Shown: positions 29,545 through 38,124, counted from the first letter of the stretch. The stretch: 64,000 nucleotides of DNA from Latilactobacillus sakei (GCA_002953655.1 CP025839.1:558001-622000), one strand, 5' to 3'. Notes: a model not told the origin generated them from the sequence alone. Made by a program: numbers and translations.

Positions 29545-29574
29545 ATTTTACAGCAAAGGTCAACTATGGTCAAA
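29545..29574 (-). promoter_or_regulatory. clpP promoter with CtsR box
   Basis: On the reverse strand TTGACC (29573-29568), 17-bp spacer, TAAAAT (29550-29545). The CtsR heptad repeat AGGTCAA-CTA-TGGTCAAA (forward 29557-29574) covers the -35, predicting heat and protein-stress induction. The 80-nt 5' UTR contains a hairpin TTAACCAA/TTGGTTAA and a GGGAGG not next to a start codon. Confidence 0.85.
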
Positions 29575-29608
29575 TGGTAAGCCCTAAATACTGATTAATT
29601 ATGTAGGG

Positions 29609-29636
29609 TGCAATCCCATGCCAAATATGATATACT
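29609..29636 (+). promoter_or_regulatory. Promoter of structured RNA gene
   Basis: TGCAAT (29609-29614), 16-bp spacer, extended -10 TGA-TATACT (29628-29636). No open reading frame follows for about 700 bp. Confidence 0.6.
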
Positions 29637-29642
29637 GTTTAT

Positions 29643-30003
29643 TAGTTAATCAGCACGTATCACTGTAGTATCAAGTATTGTTTGAAGACTTTAATCAACT
29701 GGAGTAACCCTGGAGTTACAAGTAGTGTAAAGAGGCGGCTTACGCTGTTTAAACGAGAAAATATTTAGAAACACAAGAATTGAGACATAATTGCATTAAC
29801 CCAAAAATAAAACCGGCATAAGAATATGCCCTAACCGCTAGTGATTAATACTAGCGAGTGGCGCCAATTAGTGACTGGCGCCCCCGACATTATGTCAGAT
29901 TTAATATGCGAAATTAATTAGAAGGCCACCTAGGAATAGGTGGCCTTCGTCAATTCTATTAGAAAAAGATTAAGTTGCCTGAGGGTGATTTAATCTTTTT
30001 TTT
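29643..30003 (+). ncRNA. Orphan structured RNA gene between clpP and the PTS operon
   Basis: Stretch without any plausible ORF but dense in perfect helices. GTAAC/GTTAC (29704-29719) and GTGTAA/TTACGC (29725-29745) form a 5' part. An 8-bp closing helix GACATAAT (29784-29791)/ATTATGTC (29889-29896) encloses three hairpins: GGCATA/TATGCC (29815-29830), CGCTAGT/ACTAGCG (29836-29856), GGCGCCA/TGGCGCC (29860-29882), a four-way junction. Then a perfect 12-bp hairpin (29921-29948) and a 17-bp terminator with T8-9 (29963-30003). It does not show tmRNA, RNase P, SRP or 6S hallmarks. Identity unknown. Confidence 0.6.
29963..30003 (+). terminator. Terminator of the structured RNA
   Basis: AAAAAGATTAAGTTGCC / GGTGATTTAATCTTTTT, loop TGAG, continuous pairing with G-U wobbles, T8-9 tail. 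Confidence 0.85.
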
Positions 30004-30120
30004 ATGAAAGTAAATAGATTAGTAATCAGTTTATTCGATAATTTTGGTATACCATTAAAACCCGCAAAAAGTAATCGATGGTTCTAAGAAAATGTAACTA
30101 AATCATTCAAATATAGAGAT

Positions 30121-30132
30121 TGGTTAATACCA
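30121..30132 (+). promoter_or_regulatory. Putative GntR operator upstream of the PTS promoter
   Basis: TGGTTAATACCA: the TGGT-N4-ACCA pattern that also occurs twice around the gntR-type gene (33858, 33932). It resembles the NagR/DasR-type operator of HutC-subfamily regulators. Lies about 110 bp before the -35; a nearby TGGTATACCA palindrome (30045-30054) may be related. Confidence 0.5.
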
Positions 30133-30229
30133 CTTAAAAAGAGACTGGTCCACAAATTTAATTGTTCAAAAATGTTGGTTTAATAAGGTTTAAAGGAATG
30201 GATATAGATTTATAGTGGCGTAAAATTAA

Positions 30230-30258
30230 TTGACAAAGAAAGCGTTATCATTTATATT
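30230..30258 (+). promoter_or_regulatory. Promoter with cre of the aga-type PTS operon
   Basis: TTGACA (30230-30235), 17-bp spacer, TATATT (30253-30258), close to consensus. The spacer is exactly the cre-like AAGAAAGCGTTATCATT (30236-30252), one mismatch from consensus, so CcpA would block RNA polymerase directly. Confidence 0.85.
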
Positions 30259-30340
30259 GAAGCCAACTGGTAGTGATGAGTCACTGCTAGGTAGTGTTTA
30301 TTATTTTTAGTGCAATTATCCGATATGGAGGGTGATATAT

Positions 30341-30823
30341 ATGTCAATCACGGCTGTTAGAATTGATGGACGACTCGTTCATGGCCAAGTAGCCAATCTC
30401 TGGACACCATCTTTAGGTGTTACGCGTATTATGGTTGTTGATAACCAAGTGGTGGATAGCGCTGTCGAGAAGGCTGGACTGAGAATGGCGACGCCTGCTG
30501 GGACTAAGCTTAGTGTTTTATCGGTTGATACAGCAGCTGATCACATCTTGGCCGGGCGCTATGATTCGCAGAAACTATTTTTAGTCGTTAAGAAACCTGA
30601 GACATTATTAGCATTAGTTGAAAAAGGGGTTAAATTACCTGAGATTAATGTCGGTAATATGTCACAAACTGATGAAACAAAGCACATCAATAAATCGATT
30701 AATGTGACGCCTCATGATGTTGATGTTTTCAAAGAACTTAGCGCTAGCGGTATTCCAATTACTAATCGAATGGTTCCAGGCGATAAGGTAAATGATTTTA
30801 TGGCACTTATTAAAGACTTATAA
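30341..30823 (+). CDS. PTS mannose-family EIIB (GalNAc/galactosamine type)
   Basis: Cytoplasmic phosphocarrier, 160 aa. Active-site His14 in the family motif RIDGRLVHGQVA. Accepts phosphate from EIIA and passes it to the sugar during transport. ATG 30341 follows GGAGGG with 8-bp spacing; a GTG three codons earlier lies inside the spacer. First gene of the operon. Confidence 0.9.
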   Translation: MSITAVRIDGRLVHGQVANLWTPSLGVTRIMVVDNQVVDSAVEKAGLRMATPAGTKLSVLSVDTAADHILAGRYDSQKLFLVVKKPETLLALVEKGVKLPEINVGNMSQTDETKHINKSINVTPHDVDVFKELSASGIPITNRMVPGDKVNDFMALIKDL

Positions 30824-30850
30824 AAATCTATTTAAAAAGGAGACATTATC

Positions 30851-31762
30851 ATGGGCATTCAATGGTGGCAAATCTTATTACTAACGTTATACGCTGGTTA
30901 TCAAATCTGTGATGAATTAACCATTAACTCTAGTGCGGGTTCGGCTGTTTTTGCTGGCTTTATCTCAGGCGTAATCATGGGCGATATGAAGACGGGCTTG
31001 ATGATCGGTGGGGCAATGCAATTAACGGTTTTAGGTGTCGGAACGTTTGGCGGCTCTTCTAGAATCGATGCGAACTCGGGAACTGTTTTGGCAACCGCTT
31101 TTTCTGTTGGGTTAGGAATGAATCAAAATCAAGCAATTTCAGCAATTGCGGTACCGGTGGCAGCTTTATTAATTCAAACTGATATTATTGCGCGTTTTGC
31201 GAATACCTTTTTTGCACACCGGATTGATAAGTTGATTGAAGAGCACAAGTATCGCGCAATCGAAAGAAACTACCTGTATGGTGCGATTCCTTGGGCATTA
31301 TCACGCGCACTACCAGTTTTCTTAGCATTGACTTTTGGTGGGGGCTTAGTTAACTCGGTTGTCAGTTATATGAATAGTCAATTGAGTTGGTTAGCGACCG
31401 GGCTTGAAACAGCAGGTGCTGTCTTGCCAGCCGTTGGATTTGCCATTTTATTAAGATATTTGCCAGTTAAAAAACACTTCCCATATTTAATTATTGGCTT
31501 TGTTTTAACGGCGATTTTGGCAACAATTTACGCTGCAGTGGGAGCTCTAGGGGGTGCTGTAACAGGTGTTGCAAAAGATTTTACTTATAACTTTGCTGGT
31601 TTACCAATGTTAGGGATTGCCTTAATCGGGTTTGGTTTTGCCGCAATTGAATACAAACGCGGTATGGATAAGCACGAGGCAACTCTTTCGGCAACACCTG
31701 GTGTAACTAAACAAGCCGTTGAATTAGACGATAAGGGGGAAATTGAAGATGACGAACTCTAA
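30851..31762 (+). CDS. PTS mannose-family EIIC membrane subunit
   Basis: 303 aa, multi-pass membrane protein with the EIIC motif GGAMQLTVLGVGTFGGSSRIDANSGT and several helices. Longer than ManY by a hydrophilic C-terminal tail of about 30 residues. Its end overlaps the EIID start by 14 bp, indicating coupled synthesis of the two membrane subunits. Confidence 0.9.
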   Translation: MGIQWWQILLLTLYAGYQICDELTINSSAGSAVFAGFISGVIMGDMKTGLMIGGAMQLTVLGVGTFGGSSRIDANSGTVLATAFSVGLGMNQNQAISAIAVPVAALLIQTDIIARFANTFFAHRIDKLIEEHKYRAIERNYLYGAIPWALSRALPVFLALTFGGGLVNSVVSYMNSQLSWLATGLETAGAVLPAVGFAILLRYLPVKKHFPYLIIGFVLTAILATIYAAVGALGGAVTGVAKDFTYNFAGLPMLGIALIGFGFAAIEYKRGMDKHEATLSATPGVTKQAVELDDKGEIEDDEL

Positions 31763-32561
31763 TTATCAGTTAACCAAACAAGATTTTAAACAGATTAACC
31801 GTCGTAATTTATTCACTTTCCAATTAGGCTGGAATTATGAAAGAATGCAGAATACAAGTTACCTGTACATTATGTTGCCTCAAATACGTAAAATTTATGG
31901 GGATAATACCGACGAATTGAAGCAGGTGATGAAGAATGAAACCCAATTCTTTAATACGAGTAATTTCTTCAATACGATTATTACTGGGACCGATTTAGCT
32001 ATTCAGGAAAAAGAAGGTATTAAATCACTTGAAACTGTTTCTGGGTTAAAGGTGGGCCTAATGGGTTCTTTTGCCGCGATCGGTGATTCAATCTTTGCTG
32101 CTTTGATACCGGCGATTTTCGGAGCAATTGCAGCTAATATGGCGGTTGCTGGTAATCCAACGGGGGTTTTCCTATGGATCGCCGTTAATATTGGGATTAT
32201 GTACTTCCGGTGGCGTCAACTTGAATTTGCGTATAAAGAAGGCGTTAATTTAGTAACTCGGATGCAAGCTAAATTATCAGCGCTAACAGATGCAGCCACG
32301 CTTTTAGGGGTTTTCATGGTGGGGGCGCTAGTAGCGACGATGATCAATATTAAGATTGGTACAGTTATTCATTTAGGTGATTTAAACGTTGTTTTACAAG
32401 ATAAGATTGATATGATCTTACCAAAATTGATTCCAGCAGCGATTGTGGGCCTTGTCTACTGGATGCTTGGTCGTAAAAATATGACCGCCACTCGGGCAAT
32501 TTTCATCGTATTATTCGTATCAATTGCCCTTTCAGCAATTGGGGTGATTGCAAAAGGTTAA
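31749..32561 (+). CDS. PTS mannose-family EIID membrane subunit
   Basis: 270 aa. N-terminal LTKQDFKQINRRNLFTFQ and FQLGWNYERMQ motif, EIID-typical GLMGSFAAIGDSIF segment, C-terminal hydrophobic helices. EIIC and EIID together form the sugar channel. ATG 31749 is used since AGGGGG stands 9 bp before it; the TTG two codons earlier is less likely. Confidence 0.9.
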   Translation: MTNSNYQLTKQDFKQINRRNLFTFQLGWNYERMQNTSYLYIMLPQIRKIYGDNTDELKQVMKNETQFFNTSNFFNTIITGTDLAIQEKEGIKSLETVSGLKVGLMGSFAAIGDSIFAALIPAIFGAIAANMAVAGNPTGVFLWIAVNIGIMYFRWRQLEFAYKEGVNLVTRMQAKLSALTDAATLLGVFMVGALVATMINIKIGTVIHLGDLNVVLQDKIDMILPKLIPAAIVGLVYWMLGRKNMTATRAIFIVLFVSIALSAIGVIAKG

Positions 32562-32570
32562 TTTAATACC

Positions 32571-32612
32571 AGCCTCTCTCTACACGCGTGAATTGTAGCG
32601 GGGGGCTTTTAT
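32571..32612 (+). terminator. Intra-operon hairpin between EIID and EIIA
   Basis: AGCCTCTCTCTAC / GTAGCGGGGGGCT (12 of 13 paired) followed by TTTTAT. Within the operon it probably reduces distal expression or sets an RNA end rather than stopping all transcription. Confidence 0.6.
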
Positions 32613-32643
32613 ATTAAAAATAAAATGAATGGAGAACAATCAT

Positions 32644-33033
32644 ATGAGTACATTGGTATTAACAAGTCATGGGCGTTTTTGTGAAGAATTGAAAAAAAGT
32701 GTCGAATTAATTTTTGGACCACAAGATGAGATTCGAACATTGGCGCTGTTACCTGAAGAAGGCGAAGCAGATTATAGCCGTAAATTTAAAACGCTTCAGG
32801 CTGAAACAAACGGCGATAAATTAATTGTGTTAGCCGATCTAATGGGTGGGACGCCCGCTAATCAGGTTGCTAAGCTGGTGATGCAAGGTGCTGATATTGA
32901 TTTATATACTGGGATGAATATGCCAATGTGTATTAGCTATCTCAATGCACAAATGACGGGGCAGCCACTCAATTTAGTGGCAGATGCAACAACCGGTATT
33001 AAATTTCTCAACGAGATGCTCCCTAAAAATTAA
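32644..33033 (+). CDS. PTS mannose-family EIIA
   Basis: 129 aa cytoplasmic phosphocarrier. Active-site His9 in LVLTSHGRFCEEL; further family motif LADLMGGTPANQVAK. Takes phosphate from HPr. ATG 32644 with GGAG 9 bp upstream; the ATG 15 bp earlier overlaps that site. Completes EIIB-C-D-A for this transporter. Confidence 0.9.
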   Translation: MSTLVLTSHGRFCEELKKSVELIFGPQDEIRTLALLPEEGEADYSRKFKTLQAETNGDKLIVLADLMGGTPANQVAKLVMQGADIDLYTGMNMPMCISYLNAQMTGQPLNLVADATTGIKFLNEMLPKN

Positions 33034-33056
33034 GCGTTAATAGAGAGGGGAAAAGT

Positions 33057-33850
33057 ATGGGACTTAAGCTATTAGCCATTGACCTAGATGGCACCACTTT
33101 GAATTCACAAGGCGAAATTTCTGATGTTAATAAAGCGCATTTGCAGCAGATTGTTGCTGGTGGTGTTCAGTTGGTGGTTGCAACGGGTCGCAGTGTGCAT
33201 TCGGCGAGTTTTTTTTAGAGAAAATGGCAGTGAAAGAAGCCTATATTGTGGCGTTAAATGGGGCCGCCGTTTTTAAATGGGGTGATCTAAACCCCTTGAT
33301 GACGATTAAGATGCCAGTAACATTAGTTGAACAAGTGGTTGCTAATGGCGATTTGCAACAAGTCAATACCTATCTTAGTACAGATATGAGTTCTTATATT
33401 TTAGTACGTGATGAATCGTTATTGACGATGTTTGCTAAAAATGGGGAACTGACTACAATTGAGACGCTAGCTAACTTAGGTGATGACCAAGCGAAAGTTT
33501 CTAAGATGCTCTATTGTACGAAAAATCCAGCAATTCTAGCAGAACTCGTTGCCAAAACAAAGGATTTACCGGTGGCCGCGGTTAAACCGGATGAAATGTG
33601 TCTGGAAATAACGGCACAAGCTACGAGTAAAGCCAAAGGGTTACAGTTTTTAGGAAAGCGTTTAAATATTTTACCTGAGGAAATGGCTGCAATCGGAGAT
33701 AGTGAAAATGATTTTGAAATGCTCAAATATGTAGGAAACGGCATTGTGATGGCTAATGGGATGCCACACATCAAGGCCATTGCGGATTACGTCACTTTGA
33801 GTAATGATCAAGATGGGGTAGCGCATGCTATCAATTATTTATTGCACTAA
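33057..33850 (+). pseudogene. Cof-type HAD phosphatase, interrupted at a T8 run
   Basis: Two frames together make one HAD-IIB phosphatase of about 264 residues. The 5' frame (33057-33218, 53 aa) has motif I AIDLDGTTL and motif II ATGRS and stops at TAG right after eight T residues (33209-33216). The 3' frame (open from about 33214 to 33850) continues seamlessly with LEKMAVKEAYIVALNGA and carries motifs III/IV (KAKGLQFL, GDSENDFEML). A -1 slip on TTT-TTT, or one extra T in the RNA, would restore the protein. Mutation, sequencing error or slippage are all possible. Its likely role is sugar-phosphate dephosphorylation in the operon. Confidence 0.8.
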
Positions 33851-33857
33851 AGCCTTG

Positions 33858-33869
33858 TGGTACCTACCA
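33858..33869 (+). promoter_or_regulatory. Putative GntR operator, site 2
   Basis: TGGTACCTACCA, TGGT-N4-ACCA, 7 bp after the HAD stop and about 106 bp before the regulator gene start. Confidence 0.5.
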
Positions 33870-33931
33870 ATTACGTATAATTAGTCAGATGCCATTGACT
33901 TTAGGGTGTTAATAGGGTAGATTAATGTATG

Positions 33932-33943
33932 TGGTAGATACCA
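33932..33943 (+). promoter_or_regulatory. Putative GntR operator, site 3
   Basis: TGGTAGATACCA immediately upstream of the AGGAGG of the regulator gene; its centre is 74 bp from site 2. The arrangement suggests autoregulation, possibly through looping. Confidence 0.55.
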
Positions 33944-33963
33944 GTTACCAAGGAGGCGTTAGC

Positions 33964-34689
33964 GTGGTTACACATAAGAATAACCAACCACTTTATAATC
34001 AATTAGTGGATACTTTAAAAATTAAGATTGAAAATGAAATGAATGTAAATGATCGATTGCCCTCTGAACGTGAATTATCAACTCAATATGGATTGAGTCG
34101 GACGACGGTCAGAATCGCATTAAACGAACTGGAATTGATGGGATACGTTCATCGACAACATGGTAAAGGAACTTTTGTTTCAAATTTAATTAAGGGACAG
34201 ACGGATTTAGGTGGTACCTACAGTTTTACAGAGCAAATGAAATCTTTAGGTAAGGTTCCTGAGACGAAGATTTTGAGTTTAAAAACAATGAAAGCCAACC
34301 AGTTTGTAGCAGAAGGATTAGGAATCGCTGTTGATGATGACATTATCAAAATGAAACGGCTACGTTCAGCAGATAATGAACCAATGATGTTAGAACGAAC
34401 TTATTTGCCACTTAGTAAGTTTCCCGACTTAACGTTAGAAATGCTACAAACAACACCACTGTATGAACTCTTTATGAAGCGCTATAACCAAACAGTGAAA
34501 GTTGCAGATGAGATTTTATCGGTGGGGATTATGACGGCTAAAGATGCGCAACTCCTTAAATTTTATGAAGGCGCACCGGTCCTAAAGCTCAAACGGACAA
34601 CTTATAATAATAAAAATGAAATTATCGAATATACACTGAGCGTGGCGCGTGGTGATAAATTTACCTATCATTTGCGGCATCAACGATAA
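33964..34689 (+). CDS. GntR/HutC-family repressor of the amino-sugar operon
   Basis: 241 aa. N-terminal winged helix (PLYNQLVDTLK..., RLPSERELSTQYGLSRTTVRIALNELELMGY) and C-terminal UTRA effector domain from about 90. GTG at 33964 is chosen because AGGAGG precedes it by 8 bp; the ATG 39 bp upstream lacks a ribosome site and would put the operator inside the gene. Same position and type as GnbR of Lactobacillus casei. Effector probably a phosphorylated amino sugar. Confidence 0.87.
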   Translation: MVTHKNNQPLYNQLVDTLKIKIENEMNVNDRLPSERELSTQYGLSRTTVRIALNELELMGYVHRQHGKGTFVSNLIKGQTDLGGTYSFTEQMKSLGKVPETKILSLKTMKANQFVAEGLGIAVDDDIIKMKRLRSADNEPMMLERTYLPLSKFPDLTLEMLQTTPLYELFMKRYNQTVKVADEILSVGIMTAKDAQLLKFYEGAPVLKLKRTTYNNKNEIIEYTLSVARGDKFTYHLRHQR

Positions 34690-34714
34690 TTTTTTAAAGA
34701 AGGAGCGAAGTATT

Positions 34715-35884
34715 ATGTTTGAAGAAAATGAAAGCGCATTATCGAAAATGGGCGCTAGTATTACGACCCACGAAATCAAACAGCAACCAACACTATGGCA
34801 AGAGGCCTTTGACAACTTTAAGGCCCAAGCAGTAAAAATTAACACCTTTCTTACAGCAATTACACCACAAAATGGCTTACCAATTCGGGTTATCTTTACC
34901 GGAGCAGGAACATCAGCTTATGTTGGGGATACAGTGATGCCTTATCTAAATCAAGCAGGGGATACGGAGCGTTACCAATTTGAAAGTATTCCAACCACTG
35001 ATATTGTTGCGGCGCCGTATGATTATTTAAACCCTGATGTAACGACGATTCTAGTTTCATTTGCGAGAAGTGGTAACAGTCCTGAAAGTGTTGCAACAGT
35101 TGAAATTGCTAAGCAAGTGATTAAAGACTTATATGAAATCACGATTACTTGCGCACCGGATGGCCAACTAGCAGTTGCTTCTAAGAATGATGCTCGCAAT
35201 TTATTGTTGATGATGCCAGCGGGTGCTAATGACCAAGGCTTTGCAATGACCGGTTCCTACAGTTGCATGTCACTCACGGCCCTATTGGTCTTTGATCAAA
35301 CACCAATTGAGAAAAAAGCCCACTATGTCGCAAAAATAATTGCGATGGGTCAAGAAGTGATTGCACGGGAAGCGGAAATTCAAGCCGTCGTTGATTTGGA
35401 CTTTGACCGAATTGTTTATCTAGGATCAGGGAGCTTATCTGGATTAACACGTGAAGCGCAATTGAAAGTGCTTGAATTAACAGCTGGTAAGTTAACAACG
35501 ATGTTTGATTCATCAATGGGCTTCCGACATGGGCCTAAATCATTCGTTAACGAACAAACATTGGTTTTTGTTTTCGTCAATAACCAGCCTTACACGAGAC
35601 AATACGATGTCGATATCTTGGAAGAAATCAACGGTGATCAAATTGCCGCTAAGACGTTAGCAATCGATGTGCAGGGCGCGCAAAATTTCTCAGGTGATCG
35701 GTTCACTTTCGAAAGCGGTTGCTCGCACTTGCCAGAAGGGTATCTAGCATTGGCAGATGTGATGTTTGCCCAAACGGTCTCCTTATTAAGTTCGATTAAG
35801 GTTGGCAACACACCTGATACACCATCACCCAGTGGGACGGTCAACCGCGTGGTTAAAGGGGTTACGATTCACGAATACGAATAG
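34715..35884 (+). CDS. agaS: AgaS-type SIS-domain galactosamine-6-phosphate deaminase/isomerase
   Basis: 389 aa with two SIS sugar-isomerase domains: FTGAGTSAYVGD and SFARSGNSPESVA in the first, YLGSGSLSGLTREAQLKVLELT and FRHGPKSFV in the second. It would deaminate galactosamine-6-phosphate to tagatose-6-phosphate, feeding the LacC/LacD steps. ATG 34715 with AAGGAG; the longer frame runs into the preceding gene. Homologous to GnbE of the L. casei galacto-N-biose cluster. Confidence 0.88.
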   Translation: MFEENESALSKMGASITTHEIKQQPTLWQEAFDNFKAQAVKINTFLTAITPQNGLPIRVIFTGAGTSAYVGDTVMPYLNQAGDTERYQFESIPTTDIVAAPYDYLNPDVTTILVSFARSGNSPESVATVEIAKQVIKDLYEITITCAPDGQLAVASKNDARNLLLMMPAGANDQGFAMTGSYSCMSLTALLVFDQTPIEKKAHYVAKIIAMGQEVIAREAEIQAVVDLDFDRIVYLGSGSLSGLTREAQLKVLELTAGKLTTMFDSSMGFRHGPKSFVNEQTLVFVFVNNQPYTRQYDVDILEEINGDQIAAKTLAIDVQGAQNFSGDRFTFESGCSHLPEGYLALADVMFAQTVSLLSSIKVGNTPDTPSPSGTVNRVVKGVTIHEYE

Positions 35885-35923
35885 ATTGGCCTTAAATATA
35901 ATGATGATCTTGGGGGCTTTAAA

Positions 35924-37069
35924 GTGGCGACATATTATATTCATGCAGACAAATTTTTTTTGAAGAATAAAGTTGAAAATGGTGGCTATTTAGCCATTAT
36001 TGATGGTCGTTTTGGAACATATCAAACAGAAAAACCAGACGGCGAGATTAAGGATTATAGTGGCAAATGGATTGCACCGGGACTCGTAGATACCCATATT
36101 CATGGCTTAAAAGGGCATGATGTAATGGATAATGACTTTGAGGGTGTTAAAGCAATGTCAGACGGGCTTTTAGAATGTGGGGTAACGTCTTTCTTACCCA
36201 CGACCCTAACGGCAGCACCTGAAACATTGAATGAGGTGATTGCTGATATTGGGGATCATTATACGGAAGCTTCAGGGGCGAAGATTCAAGGCGTTTTCTT
36301 TGAAGGCCCATTCTTTACTGAAGAACATAAGGGCGCTCAAAATCCAAAGTACTTCTCTGATCCTAGTCTTGAAATTTTTAATCATTGGCAAGCGTTGGCC
36401 CATGGCATGATTAAAAAAATCGCCATTGCGCCGGAGCGAAAGGGTGCTAAAGTCTTCACGGCAACGTTAAAACAACAAGGCGTCAAAGTGGCGTTGGCCC
36501 ATAGTAGTGCAACCTATGAAGAAGCAAAGGAAGTTGTTGAAGCAGGTGCTTCAATCTTCGTTCATACCTATAATGGCATGAGCCCACTAAATCACCGTGA
36601 ACCGGGGATGGTTGGCGCCGCTATGACGCTCAAAGATGTTTTTGCTGAATTAATTTGTGACGGGCATCATGTCCATCCACAAGCCGCTCAAGCACTGATT
36701 AGTGTGCGAGGGACAGATCAAACCGCACTGATTACTGATTGTATGCGTGCTGGTGCAATGCCGGAAGGCCCATCAATGTTGGGTGAGTTCCCTGTAATGG
36801 TTAAAGATGGGGCGGCTCGCTTGGAATCTGGTAGTTTAGCAGGGAGTGTTTTAATGCTCAAGCAAGCTGTTAAACATATTGTGGATTGGAATATTGCGAC
36901 ACCCGCCCAAGCGATTAAGATGGCTAGTCAAGTACCCGCGGAAAGTGTCGGAATTGATAATCGATGTGGCAGTATTACACCGGAGCATGCTGCCGATTTC
37001 ATTGTTTTTGATCATGATTTAAATCTTGTTGAAACTTATTTAGATGGTATTTTACGTTACCAAAAATAG
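35924..37069 (+). CDS. nagA: N-acetylhexosamine-6-phosphate deacetylase (NagA/AgaA type)
   Basis: 381 aa amidohydrolase. Metal His pair in DTHIHGLKG (58, 60), Glu in FFEGPFF, HSSAT, HTYNGMSPLNHREPG, and catalytic Asp in ALITDCMRAG. Removes acetate from N-acetylgalactosamine-6-phosphate ahead of AgaS; context favours the GalNAc over the GlcNAc substrate. GTG start 7 bp after GGGGG. Confidence 0.88.
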   Translation: MATYYIHADKFFLKNKVENGGYLAIIDGRFGTYQTEKPDGEIKDYSGKWIAPGLVDTHIHGLKGHDVMDNDFEGVKAMSDGLLECGVTSFLPTTLTAAPETLNEVIADIGDHYTEASGAKIQGVFFEGPFFTEEHKGAQNPKYFSDPSLEIFNHWQALAHGMIKKIAIAPERKGAKVFTATLKQQGVKVALAHSSATYEEAKEVVEAGASIFVHTYNGMSPLNHREPGMVGAAMTLKDVFAELICDGHHVHPQAAQALISVRGTDQTALITDCMRAGAMPEGPSMLGEFPVMVKDGAARLESGSLAGSVLMLKQAVKHIVDWNIATPAQAIKMASQVPAESVGIDNRCGSITPEHAADFIVFDHDLNLVETYLDGILRYQK

Positions 37070-37098
37070 TTAATTAATATTAAAGGAGATTTATACCT

Positions 37099-38085
37099 AT
37101 GCTAAAACTAACACCTGCCAAAAAAGAAGCTTTGAAACGATTATCAACAAAGGATGGCATCATCAGTGCGCTCGCCATCGATCAACGCGGTTCATTGAAA
37201 AAAATGATTGCTAGTGATGTCCAAGGCAATCCAGAAAAAGAAATTGTTAACTTTAAAGTTGCTGTTTCCGAAGAACTAACACCATTTGCTTCATCAATTC
37301 TTTTAGATCCAGAATATGGCTTACCAGCTGCTAAAGCCCGGGATGACGATGCAGGTCTCTTATTGGCTTATGAAAAGACGGGGTATGACGCAACGACACC
37401 AGGGCGCTTACCTGATATTTTGGAGGATTGGTCAGTTCGTCGGATTAAGGAAAATGGTGCAGATGCGGTCAAGTTCCTTCTCTATTATGATACAGACGAA
37501 GATGATCATATTAATCACTTGAAACATGTTTTCATCGAACGTTTAGGAAGCGAATGTGTGGCAGAAGATATTCCATTTTTCCTTGAATTAGTGGCTTATG
37601 ATGCGAATAACGATGACGCTAATGGTGCAGCCTATGCAAAGGTTAAACCACATAAAGTCATTGAAATGATGAAAGAATTCTCAAAAGCACAATATCACGT
37701 GGACGTTTTAAAGGTCGAAGTGCCGGTTAATATGAAATATGTCGAGGGCTTTGGCGATGGTGAAGTCGTTTATACAAAAGCAGAAGCGGCCGCATACTTT
37801 AAGGAACAAGCCCAAGCAACCGATTTACCATTTATCTTCCTAAGTGCCGGTGTGACAGCTAAATTATTCCAAGAGACATTAATTTTTGCCAAGGAATCAG
37901 GGTCAACCTTCAATGGTGTTTTATGCGGCCGAGCAACATGGAAAAACGGTGTCAAACCATTTGCTGCTGAAGGTGAACAAGCTGGCCGTCAGTGGTTACA
38001 AACACAAGGTAAGCAAAATATTGATGAACTAAATGCAGTTTTACAAAAGACAGCTACACCATGGTTTGGAAAAGTAATGGCATAA
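37099..38085 (+). CDS. lacD: Tagatose-1,6-bisphosphate aldolase
   Basis: 328 aa class I aldolase that cleaves tagatose-1,6-bisphosphate to triose phosphates. Family markers: [13 protein letters not shown] near the start, Schiff-base Lys in [13 protein letters not shown], and [15 protein letters not shown]. The usual lacD length is 326. Follows nagA with AAGGAG. Confidence 0.93.
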   Translation: MLKLTPAKKEALKRLSTKDGIISALAIDQRGSLKKMIASDVQGNPEKEIVNFKVAVSEELTPFASSILLDPEYGLPAAKARDDDAGLLLAYEKTGYDATTPGRLPDILEDWSVRRIKENGADAVKFLLYYDTDEDDHINHLKHVFIERLGSECVAEDIPFFLELVAYDANNDDANGAAYAKVKPHKVIEMMKEFSKAQYHVDVLKVEVPVNMKYVEGFGDGEVVYTKAEAAAYFKEQAQATDLPFIFLSAGVTAKLFQETLIFAKESGSTFNGVLCGRATWKNGVKPFAAEGEQAGRQWLQTQGKQNIDELNAVLQKTATPWFGKVMA

Positions 38086-38089
38086 AAAT

Positions 38090-38124
38090 AAAAGGGCTGA
38101 CTTTGCGAAGTTTAGCCCTTTTTA
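38090..38124 (+). terminator. Terminator between lacD and lacC
   Basis: AAAGGGCT-ACTT / AAGT-TAGCCCTTT with T5. lacC starts 19 bp after its end with no clear new promoter, so lacC is probably reached by read-through. Confidence 0.8.

Noticed and set aside
29643-29960. tmRNA (ssrA) as identity of the structured RNA
   Set aside because: Length is right, but there is no G-rich acceptor start, no T-arm TTCRANY near the 3' end, no CCA and no tag-peptide reading frame ending in ALAA.
33224-33850. Separate 208-aa protein starting at ATG 33224
   Set aside because: It begins in the middle of a HAD domain and has no ribosome site; it is the 3' part of the interrupted gene at 33057.
33925-33963. ATG at 33925 as start of the GntR regulator
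   Set aside because: No ribosome site, and the operator-like repeat would lie in the coding region; GTG at 33964 has AGGAGG at proper distance.
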